A stretch of DNA of 32,271 bases from positions 1 to 32,271 of the forward strand of contig CACBRT010000012.1 in the NCBI GenBank assembly GCA_902541695.1, read 5' to 3'. This stretch comes from an uncultured Alphaproteobacteria bacterium. Lineage in GTDB: Bacteria; Pseudomonadota; Alphaproteobacteria; Rhodobacterales; Rhodobacteraceae. The position numbers and the translations under genes are program-made. Numbering within the stretch: position 1 is the stretch's first letter; each line of letters begins with the position of its first letter. Shown here one piece after another: positions 6,970 to 14,044 of the stretch. The notes below the pieces were generated by a model. It was given only the letters and a program-made list of their open reading frames with translations. It did no database searches and was not told the DNA's origin.

Positions 6970-9097
6970 TAGCTTTGCCTTTTACAATTTTTCCTATTAC
7001 AGAATGAGTTAGACCTAAAATTTCAAGTTTTTTTTGAACTTCTAAAATATGTTTCTTTGGAACTGAGGCTAATAATCCTCCAGAAGTCTGAGGATCAAAT
7101 AATAATGGCCATTTTTTATTATCCAAATTTAAACGGTCGCTATAAGCTTGGCGAAGGTTATCTTCAAATATTGTTGATCTGACCCCTTTTAAAGATAACT
7201 CCAAGGCACCTTCTAGAATTGGAATTTCATCTAAGCTTAAAATTGCTGAAACATTTGAAGATTTACAGATATTCTTTAAATGACCATATAATCCAAATCC
7301 TGTTACATCTGTCATTGAAGTAACTTTATTTGATAAGAATTTAATAATCGAACCTTGAGATTTCATCATCCATTCTTGTGCATTTTTAATCCACAAACCT
7401 TTTGCTAAACCTTGCATTTCCCCAGCTAGGATTGTACCTGTCCCTATAGGTTTTGTGAGGATAATTAAATCACCATGGTTAGCTCCATCAAGGGTGATTG
7501 GGTTTTTATTAGAGTGTCCCAAAATTGTAAAACCAATTGTTAATTCTTTACCCTTTGAAGTGTGTCCACCTATTATGCTTGCACCTTCTTTTTTAAAAAC
7601 AGAATTTGCAGCATCTATAATATCGTTTAGATATTTTTTTTGATCAATTAAAGGTACATCTGGAATTATAATATGGCTAAGAACTAATGAAGGGACCGAT
7701 CCCATTGCCCATATATCACCCAAGGAATGAATTGCCGTAATCCTAGACATCGTCCAAGGATCTGAACAGAATTCTCTCAGATGATCAGTGGTTAATACAT
7801 GATTTCCCTGCTTTAAGTTAACAATTGCTGCGTCATCACCAATTTTATTCATCATCCTGTTAACTTTTTTTGGCAACTTTTCCAAAGCATTTTCTAATAC
7901 TTTATTCCCTACTTTTGCACCACATGCTCCACATAACTCCTGCTTTTGTTCTCTATATTTTTCTTTAGATAAGGAATTCATAGAATTCTTTATGTAAAAT
8001 TTCTTTATAAAAGACCTATCAACAAAATCTTTAAATAACCAAGGAAAGATTCCATAAATTGAAAAATTTCCCCAAAACAAAAGAGCTTTTTTCTTATCGA
8101 TGGTAAGGGCTTGCAAAAAGTTTTTTTGAGGATTGTATTTAATTAATTTTTTTGAAGAAATATAATTCTTAATATTTCGATATAGGAAAGGTGCCGCTCT
8201 TACAGCAAAAACACCTGCTTTTTGATTTGGATTATTAACTAAAGATGCACAATCTCCAGAGGCAAATACAAAATCATGTGATGTACTTTGTAAGCATTGG
8301 TTGATACTTATGAAGCCTTTTTCAAGATTTAAATCTGTGTTTGATAACCAGTTTTGAGGTATTCCACCAGTTGCTCTTAATATAAAATCACTTGAAATGA
8401 TTTCACCATCTTCACAATGTATTTTACCTTTAGTAAAAGAGGATATACTTATGTTTTTTCTTAGAATGATATTATTTTCATCAAGGAGTTTTAATATTCT
8501 ATTTTTTGCCCTGTTTGGTAGATTTCCTGCGATTTCATTTTTGTCAATTAAATAAATTTTAGGATTAAATCCTAATGATTTAATTTTATAATTTACACAA
8601 AGAGCTAATTCACATCCTGCGGCTCCTGCACCAATTATGGATACTTTAGGAACACTTAATGGTGCTTTTAAATTTAAAAGAAATTTGCTCCAATTATGAA
8701 TAAATTTGTCAAAAGGTTTTACTGGGATTGAAAATTTTTCTGAACCAGGGATGTTTATCAATTGATAATTAATACCAATATCAATTGATAGCACATCAAA
8801 CTCTAGGGGATTTCTTTCCCCCAAGTATACTTCTTTCCTTTGTAAATTAATTTTATTTACATATGAAAATACAATTTTACATTTTGCAAATTTTGAAAGT
8901 TGGATTAAATCGATTTTGATTTGATCATAATTATAAGCACCTAAAATTGCGGCTGGTAACATACCAGTATATACTAATTCAGGATCAGGCGTAACTAAGG
9001 TAATATTTAAACCTTTAATAGGCTTCATCCCCATTTTTTTCATTAATAAAATATGTGAGTGCCCACCACCGATTAGTACTAAATTTTTTTCAGCCAT
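6956..9097 (-). CDS. selD: Fusion of NDH-like FAD pyridine nucleotide oxidoreductase with selenide,water dikinase (SelD)
   Basis: 713 residues, twice the length of stand-alone SelD. Residues 1-~370 form a pyridine nucleotide-disulfide oxidoreductase related to type II NADH dehydrogenases: I-G-G-G-H-S-H at 9-15, a second Rossmann motif I-G-A-G-A-A-G near 155-161, and A-S-G-D-C-A-S near 279-285, which contacts FAD. Residues ~385-713 are SelD (AIR-synthase fold): the active loop reads L-C-G-A-C-G-A-K, with C392 and K395 at the positions of the catalytic Cys and Lys; the second Cys of the E. coli loop is Ala here. D-D-A-A-I, T-D-x-T-G-F-G and P-Q-T-S-G-G-L follow. SelD makes selenophosphate from selenide and ATP. 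The oxidoreductase may reduce or channel the selenium donor (inference). Such fusions are known in Bacteria. Partner selU is convergent. Confidence 0.9.
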   Translation of the reverse strand: MAEKNLVLIGGGHSHILLMKKMGMKPIKGLNITLVTPDPELVYTGMLPAAILGAYNYDQIKIDLIQLSKFAKCKIVFSYVNKINLQRKEVYLGERNPLEFDVLSIDIGINYQLINIPGSEKFSIPVKPFDKFIHNWSKFLLNLKAPLSVPKVSIIGAGAAGCELALCVNYKIKSLGFNPKIYLIDKNEIAGNLPNRAKNRILKLLDENNIILRKNISISSFTKGKIHCEDGEIISSDFILRATGGIPQNWLSNTDLNLEKGFISINQCLQSTSHDFVFASGDCASLVNNPNQKAGVFAVRAAPFLYRNIKNYISSKKLIKYNPQKNFLQALTIDKKKALLFWGNFSIYGIFPWLFKDFVDRSFIKKFYIKNSMNSLSKEKYREQKQELCGACGAKVGNKVLENALEKLPKKVNRMMNKIGDDAAIVNLKQGNHVLTTDHLREFCSDPWTMSRITAIHSLGDIWAMGSVPSLVLSHIIIPDVPLIDQKKYLNDIIDAANSVFKKEGASIIGGHTSKGKELTIGFTILGHSNKNPITLDGANHGDLIILTKPIGTGTILAGEMQGLAKGLWIKNAQEWMMKSQGSIIKFLSNKVTSMTDVTGFGLYGHLKNICKSSNVSAILSLDEIPILEGALELSLKGVRSTIFEDNLRQAYSDRLNLDNKKWPLLFDPQTSGGLLASVPKKHILEVQKKLEILGLTHSVIGKIVKGKATISY

Positions 9098-9135
9098 TGA
9101 AAACCTTAGTTCTTTATGGATTATTAATGTAGATT

Positions 9136-9168
9136 ATTTGATTCTAAAATAATTAGAATTAGTCAAAT
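9136..9168 (+). promoter_or_regulatory. Imperfect dyad upstream of gmaS, candidate operator
   Basis: ATTTGA-TTCTAA (9136-9147) and TTAGAA-TTAG-TCAAAT (9153-9168) form an inverted repeat with a four-base interruption in one arm. It lies 36 bases before the gmaS start, in the 106-base gap between the divergent selD fusion and gmaS. It could be an operator or an mRNA hairpin; no regulator is assigned. Confidence 0.3.
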
Positions 9169-9203
9169 GAAGTAAAAATTCAATAGGGTATGGAGATTAG
9201 AAA

Positions 9204-10511
9204 ATGGGAAAATCATTAAAAGAATATGCTAAAAAAAATAAGATTAAATATTTTATGATTTCATTCACTGACATTTTTGGAGCACAAAGAGCAAAATTAG
9301 TACCTTCCCAAGTTATTTCAGAAATGGAAAAAGATGGTGCTGGTTTTGCAGGTTTCGCAACTTGGTTGGATATGACTCCTGCTCATCCAGATATGTTGGC
9401 TATACCTGACCCTAAAAGTGTTATTCAGCTTCCATGGCAACCAGATGTTGCATGGTTAGCATCTGACTTGGTTATGGAAGGTAAAGAAGTACTACAGGCA
9501 CCAAGAAATGTTTTGAAAAAGTTAATTACCGAGGCCAATACAAAAAAATTTAGAGTTAAAACAGGTATAGAGGCAGAATTTTTCCTTATTAAAAGAGATG
9601 GCTCAGCAATTTCTGATGAATATGATAATGCTGAAAAACCTTGCTATGACCAACAAGCGGTAATGAGGAAATATGATGTAATAAAAGAAATTTGTGATTC
9701 AATGCTAAAGTTAGGATGGGGACCATACCAAAATGATCATGAAGATGCTAATGGTCAATTTGAAATGAACTTTGAATTTGATGATGCCCTGGCAACAGCA
9801 GATAAACATTCTTTCTTTAAATTTATGGTTAAGTCTATAGCAGAAAAACACGGACTAAGAGCAACATTTATGCCTAAACCTTTTTCGCATTTAACTGGAA
9901 ATGGATGTCATGCTCATATTTCGGTATGGGACTTGGCAGGAAAGAAGAATATATTTGAGAATAAAAAAGCAGACCTTGGTTTATCTGATGATGGCTTTAA
10001 CTTTCTGGGTGGACTTATGAAAAATGCTAAATCAATAGTTGCAATCACAAATCCAACAATAAATTCTTATAAAAGAATTAACGCACCAGTTACCCAATCT
10101 GGTGCAACTTGGGCACCAAATACTATTACTTGGAGCGGGAACAACAGAACACATATGGTACGTATCCCAGGTCCAGGCAGGTTTGAATTGAGACTTCCCG
10201 ATGGGTCGACCAATCCATACCTTCTGCAAGCAATTATTATAGCTGCGGGAACAATTGGTATCGAAAAAAAATTAAATCCAGGTAAGAGGTATGACAACGA
10301 TATCTATACTGATAAAGAAACTGAAAATAAAGTAGAGAAATTACCTTCGAATTTGATGGATGCTTTAAGAGAATTTTCAAATAATTCTGAATTAAAAAAT
10401 AAGCTTGGCCTAGAATTTTCTAATGCTTTTATTAAGTTAAAAAATCAGGAGTGGAATAAATTCACTAATCATTTATCAGAATGGGAAATTGAAAATACCA
10501 TGGATATTTAA
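9204..10511 (+). CDS. gmaS: Gamma-glutamylmethylamide synthetase (glutamine synthetase family)
   Basis: 435 residues, shorter than assimilatory GlnA. It has the GS fold: an N-terminal F-T-D-I-F-G region, then the metal/glutamate segments G-I-E-A-E-F-F, N-D-H-E-D-A-N-G-Q-F-E-M-N and G-C-H-A-H-I-S, the N-x-N-S-Y-K-R segment, and a C-terminal G-R-F-E-L-R. W-L-D-M-T-P-A-H-P-D-M near residue 53 and F-E-M-N-F-x-x-D-D-A-L are, from memory, characteristic of GmaS proteins of marine methylamine users rather than GlnA. No adenylylation-type tail is seen. The reaction is ATP-dependent ligation of methylamine to the gamma-carboxyl of glutamate. A GGAG (9191-9194) precedes the ATG. Unlike in many methylotrophs, gmaS here stands alone on + and is not next to the mgs-like genes at 24-27 kb. 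An alternative is a ligase for another small amine. Confidence 0.82.
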   Translation: MGKSLKEYAKKNKIKYFMISFTDIFGAQRAKLVPSQVISEMEKDGAGFAGFATWLDMTPAHPDMLAIPDPKSVIQLPWQPDVAWLASDLVMEGKEVLQAPRNVLKKLITEANTKKFRVKTGIEAEFFLIKRDGSAISDEYDNAEKPCYDQQAVMRKYDVIKEICDSMLKLGWGPYQNDHEDANGQFEMNFEFDDALATADKHSFFKFMVKSIAEKHGLRATFMPKPFSHLTGNGCHAHISVWDLAGKKNIFENKKADLGLSDDGFNFLGGLMKNAKSIVAITNPTINSYKRINAPVTQSGATWAPNTITWSGNNRTHMVRIPGPGRFELRLPDGSTNPYLLQAIIIAAGTIGIEKKLNPGKRYDNDIYTDKETENKVEKLPSNLMDALREFSNNSELKNKLGLEFSNAFIKLKNQEWNKFTNHLSEWEIENTMDI

Positions 10512-10525
10512 TTTTAAAAATTTGG

Positions 10526-11287
10526 CTAGCAAAATATAAGTTGATTACCCTTTTCAATAGATCCACCTGTTATAACTTCACAATAAACTCCAAAATCTTG
10601 GTGTCCATAATATGTATTTAAAGCATTTAGTGTGTCGATGTCACTTTCCCCATTTATTGGGTTTACTTTTGTTGCATTACATCTTTCTATTGGCTCAATT
10701 ATCTTAAATTTAGCGCTACCAATCACAATTTCTTGTCCCAACCAATCAAATTCTTCAAAAGGTTTTCCACCACTCAACCATAAATTACCTCTAAACCTCT
10801 TGGTATCCAATTTTGAACCAATTTTACTAGATAGTTCCTTAAGTGATTCAATAGATAATAAAGAGACTGAAGGATATTCGGTATCTGTTAATCCTCTATC
10901 TCCAACCTTGTATAATTCATTTGGACTTGGGCCTTGAGAAGGACATAAAGGTTTAATCCATTTTAAAAAAAGGTTTAACTCTTCTTTATTATTTGGATTA
11001 AAAGTTAATTGTTCTAAACTAGGATGCATAAGGGTAATTGTACCATTACTGTCATTATATGATGATGTAACTGCCATAAAAGATGGTGCTATTGATCCTC
11101 TCAAAAAAGAACTACAAGGTATCCACTCTTTTTTAGAATTTGGAATTCTAGTTTTATCATGAGCTAAAGCCCAAACACGATCTCCAGGCATAGTCTTTCC
11201 AGAAAAAAGAGAAACTTTTTCCAATAATTCAGCACCAATACTTTTGATTGGATGACGATAAATTTTTTCTAGAATACGAATATTAAT
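10526..11287 (-). CDS. MOSC domain protein (molybdenum cofactor sulfurase C-terminal type), start codon unclear
   Basis: The C-terminal MOSC hallmark R-C-N-A-T-K-V-N-P (compare R-C-x-x-T-x-V-D-P) contains the conserved Cys, and F-R-G-N-L-W-L-S-G precedes it. The only canonical start is TTG at 11224. The frame continues upstream, however, with I-Y-R-H-P-I-K-S-I-G-A-E-L-L, which is the expected first beta strand of MOSC N-terminal domains, so translation must begin further up. Between there and a TAA at 11293-11291 the only possible initiators are ATT codons (11287 or 11281), with AAGG just upstream. I give the extent to 11287. MOSC proteins bind molybdenum cofactor or carry sulfur to metal centres; the substrate here is unknown. 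It lies 60 bases downstream of the DMT transporter and convergent with gmaS. Confidence 0.75.
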   Translation of the reverse strand: MNIRILEKIYRHPIKSIGAELLEKVSLFSGKTMPGDRVWALAHDKTRIPNSKKEWIPCSSFLRGSIAPSFMAVTSSYNDSNGTITLMHPSLEQLTFNPNNKEELNLFLKWIKPLCPSQGPSPNELYKVGDRGLTDTEYPSVSLLSIESLKELSSKIGSKLDTKRFRGNLWLSGGKPFEEFDWLGQEIVIGSAKFKIIEPIERCNATKVNPINGESDIDTLNALNTYYGHQDFGVYCEVITGGSIEKGNQLIFC

Positions 11288-11347
11288 GCCTTACAATATA
11301 TTCTTAACTAATCTATTTATAAAATAATCTTATTGCAACTGAAATTG

Positions 11348-12199
11348 CTAACTTAAAGTTAGAATTGCAATAGAACTAAATACTAAGCTAATTCCCAACA
11401 TTTGGATAAAATTAAGTTTTTCTTTGTAAAAAAAACAAACTAAAAGAATAGTTATTAATCCAAAAGTAGAGGCTGATACTGAAGAAAACTCTGGGTGATT
11501 AAAATTTCCAGAATATACCATTATTAAAAGTGCTAAGGTATCAACAACTCCCATTAAAATGAGTATTATTATATAATTAGGCTTTATGGATTTAAACTTG
11601 ATATGATTTGCAAATAAAGAAACTATAACCATAATAGATGAAGTTCTAGCTATAAGATTAGATATAATTTCATTGGAATTAATAATTTGGTTTTGACCTA
11701 ACTGAAACGATAATGAAAAAAATACTGCAGATAAAATAGACCAATAAATAGTTTCTAATTTTACAGTTTTCACTTTGTCCGTATTTTCTTTTTTAGTATA
11801 GACTGTCAAAAAAATACCAAAAACAACAATTAAACTTAGTAACCACTGATGAGGTTTTGGTGATGTAGTTAAAACAGCAGCATAAATTAATGATAAAATG
11901 GGATATGAACAAATAATTGGAGCTGCTACAAAAACAGGACCACGATCAAAGGCCATGTACAAACCATAACTAGCTATTAAAAAAAGAATACCATAAATAA
12001 TAGAAATTAAAATAAAAGTTACACTAAGGATAAAATTTTGTTCAGTTAAAAAGAAAGAACCAGCAAGAAATAAAATACCAAATAGATTGGTACATAATAA
12101 TGCGGAAAAAATAGTAACTTTCTTTACTATAAAACGAACTAAAAAGTCGTGCAGTCCCCAACAAATTGCCGCTACAAATCCAAACGCAATTTCTATCAT
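11348..12199 (-). CDS. EamA/DMT-family transporter
   Basis: 283 residues with about ten hydrophobic segments arranged as two five-helix halves, as in drug/metabolite transporters. The first half starts F-G-F-V-A-A-I-C-W-G-L-H-D-F and the second W-S-I-L-S-A-V-F-F-S-L-S-F. G-P-V-F-V-A-A-P-I and the C-terminal F-F-Y-K-E-K-L-N-F-I-Q-M-L-G are standard EamA landmarks. These proteins usually export small metabolites or amino acids across the inner membrane; no substrate is deducible. It is followed after 60 bases by the MOSC gene on the same strand and is divergent from the ammonium transporter, with a 218-base gap between starts. Confidence 0.85.
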   Translation of the reverse strand: MIEIAFGFVAAICWGLHDFLVRFIVKKVTIFSALLCTNLFGILFLAGSFFLTEQNFILSVTFILISIIYGILFLIASYGLYMAFDRGPVFVAAPIICSYPILSLIYAAVLTTSPKPHQWLLSLIVVFGIFLTVYTKKENTDKVKTVKLETIYWSILSAVFFSLSFQLGQNQIINSNEIISNLIARTSSIMVIVSLFANHIKFKSIKPNYIIILILMGVVDTLALLIMVYSGNFNHPEFSSVSASTFGLITILLVCFFYKEKLNFIQMLGISLVFSSIAILTLS

Positions 12200-12289
12200 A
12201 CTTACTAAGTTCCAATTTTAATTAATGGTTAGATTGATGAAAATTTTTAATAATTGATACTTTAATTAATGAAAAAATTCCATTGGGAT

Positions 12290-12352
12290 AAAAAAAGGTT
12301 TTTTTGGTCTATTTTTGGTCTATTTTGTTCATTTTTGTGTACCTTTTTTTTT
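12290..12352 (+). repeat. Helically phased A/T-tract repeat upstream of the ammonium transporter
   Basis: An A7 tract is followed by T-tracts at about 12299-12305, 12312-12316, 12323-12326, 12332-12336 and 12344-12352. The unit TTTTTGGTCTA occurs twice perfectly in tandem (12301-12311, 12312-12322) and decays into two weaker copies. Spacing near 10-12 bases predicts intrinsically curved DNA. It sits in the 218-base gap between the divergent DMT and amt genes. No confident -35/-10 pair or sigma-54 site was found in the gap. Confidence 0.5.
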
Positions 12353-12405
12353 AATTAATGTTTTAATCCAAATACATTCATATTTCATACAGACAACAAA
12401 CTGAA

Positions 12406-12411
12406 GGGGGG
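12406..12411 (+). promoter_or_regulatory. G6 Shine-Dalgarno of the ammonium transporter
   Basis: AAGGGGGG followed by AATAGA and the ATG at 12418. It belongs to the set of G-run ribosome binding sites in this window. Confidence 0.6.
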
Positions 12412-12417
12412 AATAGA

Positions 12418-13806
12418 ATGGAAGAAAAAATTGCTGAATTAACAGCTAAAATTGCTGAGCTAGAGGCAAGCTCACAAGTAACAAATACTATGTTTGCAGA
12501 AACATATTATTATTTATCAATACCATTGATGGTGCTTATTCACGCAGGGTTTCTAGCCTACGAAATGGGCGCCACAAGAGTAAAAAATGTGCTATCGTCT
12601 GGAGTAAAAAATATTCTAGCTTTCGCTTTTGTTATACCTGCCTTTTATTTCTTTGGTTGGTGGGTATATTGGGCCTTTCCAACAGGAATAAGTCTATCCA
12701 TGGGTCCTATGGAAATTTCAGGAAAAGAATATGCTGACGCCATAGCTTGGGGATGGGGAGAATCTGCTCAATATATGGGACCTAATGTTGCAGACAATGC
12801 ATCCGGAGTATTTTGGGGTGCTTTTGCCCTTTTTGCCGCAACTACAGCATCCATTATGTCTGGATCTTTAATAGAAAGAATTCAAACTGTTGGTTTTGTG
12901 ATTCTAGCTGTTGTACTAGGAGCATTTGCTTGGGTAGTAGCAGCTGCTTGGGGTTGGCATGCTGATGGATGGTTGGTCACCCAATTTGGAATGCATGATT
13001 TTGGAGCAGCTGGTGTAGTTCATGCTGTTGCAGGTTTCTTTGCATTAGGTGTGCTTATCAATCTTGGTCCAAGAATAGGCAAATTCAATGCAGATGGAAC
13101 AGCTAATGATCTTTCTGGACATAACATGCCTTTTACAGCCACTGGATTAATGCTGATTATTGTAGGCTTTTGGGGCTTTTTAATGGCATGTATGATCCTT
13201 CCAGGAGAAGGATGGAGTTGGAGCGGAAGTACTGGTACAACAATATATGGAACACCAATGAATTTATCTGCACTATCTTTCAATATTTTGATGGGTATAG
13301 CAGGTGGTATCATTGGGGCTTGGCTCTTAAACAGAGATCCTTTCTGGATGATGTCAGGAGCTCTAGCTGGAATTATTTCAGTTGCATCTGGATTGGATGT
13401 ATATTTTCCAGCTCTTGCATTTATAGTTGCAATAATAGCAGGACTGCTACTAAGACCAGCCGCAAAAATGCTTGAAAACTTTGGAATTGATGACGCAGTG
13501 GGTGCAGTTACTGTTCATGGAACAATTGGTGTTTATGGAATGGTAGTTTTTGGAATATTTGCCTCTGGATTTCCTGCACTCTTTATTGAAAATGCTCCAA
13601 CTATTTCAATATTAGGTCAATTGGTAAGTGCTATTGTGTGTTCTCTTTGTGGATTTATTCCTGGGTATCTTCTTTCACTAGTTTTAAGTAGCCTTGGGAT
13701 GTTAAGAACTCCTGAAGCTGCAGAAATTGCTGGTTTAGATACTACAAAAGTACCTGCACAAGCCTTTCCAGAAGGCATACCTGCATCAGCTCAACCAGCT
13801 GAATAA
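12418..13806 (+). CDS. amt: Ammonium (or methylammonium) transporter, Amt family
   Basis: 462 residues with eleven hydrophobic segments after an unusual N terminus: residues 1-20 (E-E-K-I-A-E-L-T-A-K-I-A-E-L-E) form a short heptad-like charged helix instead of a signal peptide. The pore twin histidines are visible as H202 in H-D-F-G-A-A-G-V-V-H and H367 in V-T-V-H-G-T-I-G-V-Y-G. G-S-L-I-E-R and S-G-A-L-A-G-I-I-S are further family landmarks. It lets NH4+/NH3, or methylammonium, enter the cell. A strong G-run ribosome site precedes it and a 54-residue membrane protein gene follows after 28 bases. No glnK is adjacent. Its location next to the TMA/TMAO genes suggests retrieval of released ammonium or methylamine (inference). 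Confidence 0.9.
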   Translation: MEEKIAELTAKIAELEASSQVTNTMFAETYYYLSIPLMVLIHAGFLAYEMGATRVKNVLSSGVKNILAFAFVIPAFYFFGWWVYWAFPTGISLSMGPMEISGKEYADAIAWGWGESAQYMGPNVADNASGVFWGAFALFAATTASIMSGSLIERIQTVGFVILAVVLGAFAWVVAAAWGWHADGWLVTQFGMHDFGAAGVVHAVAGFFALGVLINLGPRIGKFNADGTANDLSGHNMPFTATGLMLIIVGFWGFLMACMILPGEGWSWSGSTGTTIYGTPMNLSALSFNILMGIAGGIIGAWLLNRDPFWMMSGALAGIISVASGLDVYFPALAFIVAIIAGLLLRPAAKMLENFGIDDAVGAVTVHGTIGVYGMVVFGIFASGFPALFIENAPTISILGQLVSAIVCSLCGFIPGYLLSLVLSSLGMLRTPEAAEIAGLDTTKVPAQAFPEGIPASAQPAE

Positions 13807-13834
13807 TTACAATTAGAAAAGAAAGGATATTAAA

Positions 13835-13999
13835 ATGGGATTTCCTTATGATAAAGCAGACTGGAGTGTTGTTGATGGAGCTATGTTCATGGGAGCAAAT
13901 TCTTCGATGCCACTCTTTTATACTATTATCGCAATTATTATCTGTATCGTATTTTTAATTTACGGACAAATGATTGAGAATGATAAATATAATAAATAA
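13835..13999 (+). CDS. Small single-pass membrane protein downstream of amt
   Basis: 54 residues: a polar start M-G-F-P-Y-D-K-A-D-W-S-V-V-D-G-A-M-F, one strongly hydrophobic helix (P-L-F-Y-T-I-I-A-I-I-I-C-I-V-F-L-I-Y, about residues 26-43), then a short charged tail. AAGGA sits seven to eight bases before the ATG at 13835. The frame begins 28 bases after the amt stop on the same strand, and a strong terminator follows, so it is the last gene of a two-gene amt unit. I do not recognise a named family. Its position suggests an accessory subunit or stabiliser of the Amt protein, but this is inference. Coding status rests on the ribosome site, the membrane-helix composition and the terminator placement. 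Confidence 0.75.
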   Translation: MGFPYDKADWSVVDGAMFMGANSSMPLFYTIIAIIICIVFLIYGQMIENDKYNK

Positions 14000-14013
14000 G
14001 ATTTAACTACGAT

Positions 14014-14044
14014 AAAAAGCGAGGTTAGTGAAACCTCGCTTTTT
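14014..14044. terminator. Bidirectional intrinsic terminator between the amt unit and tdm
   Basis: A 13-bp stem AAAAAGCGAGGTT / AACCTCGCTTTTT with a five-base loop (AGTGA) and A/T runs on both sides, so it can terminate transcription from either direction. Its right edge overlaps the first two bases of the tdm stop codon complement (14043-14045). It separates the + strand amt unit from the 16-kb - strand run. Confidence 0.9.

Noticed and set aside
9204-10511. Ordinary assimilatory glutamine synthetase (GlnA)
   Set aside because: Too short, lacks the GlnA adenylylation-site region, and its motifs and context fit GmaS.
13170-13475. 101-codon frame on + overlapping amt in another frame
   Set aside because: Alternate-frame shadow of amt; the Amt frame carries all family motifs here.
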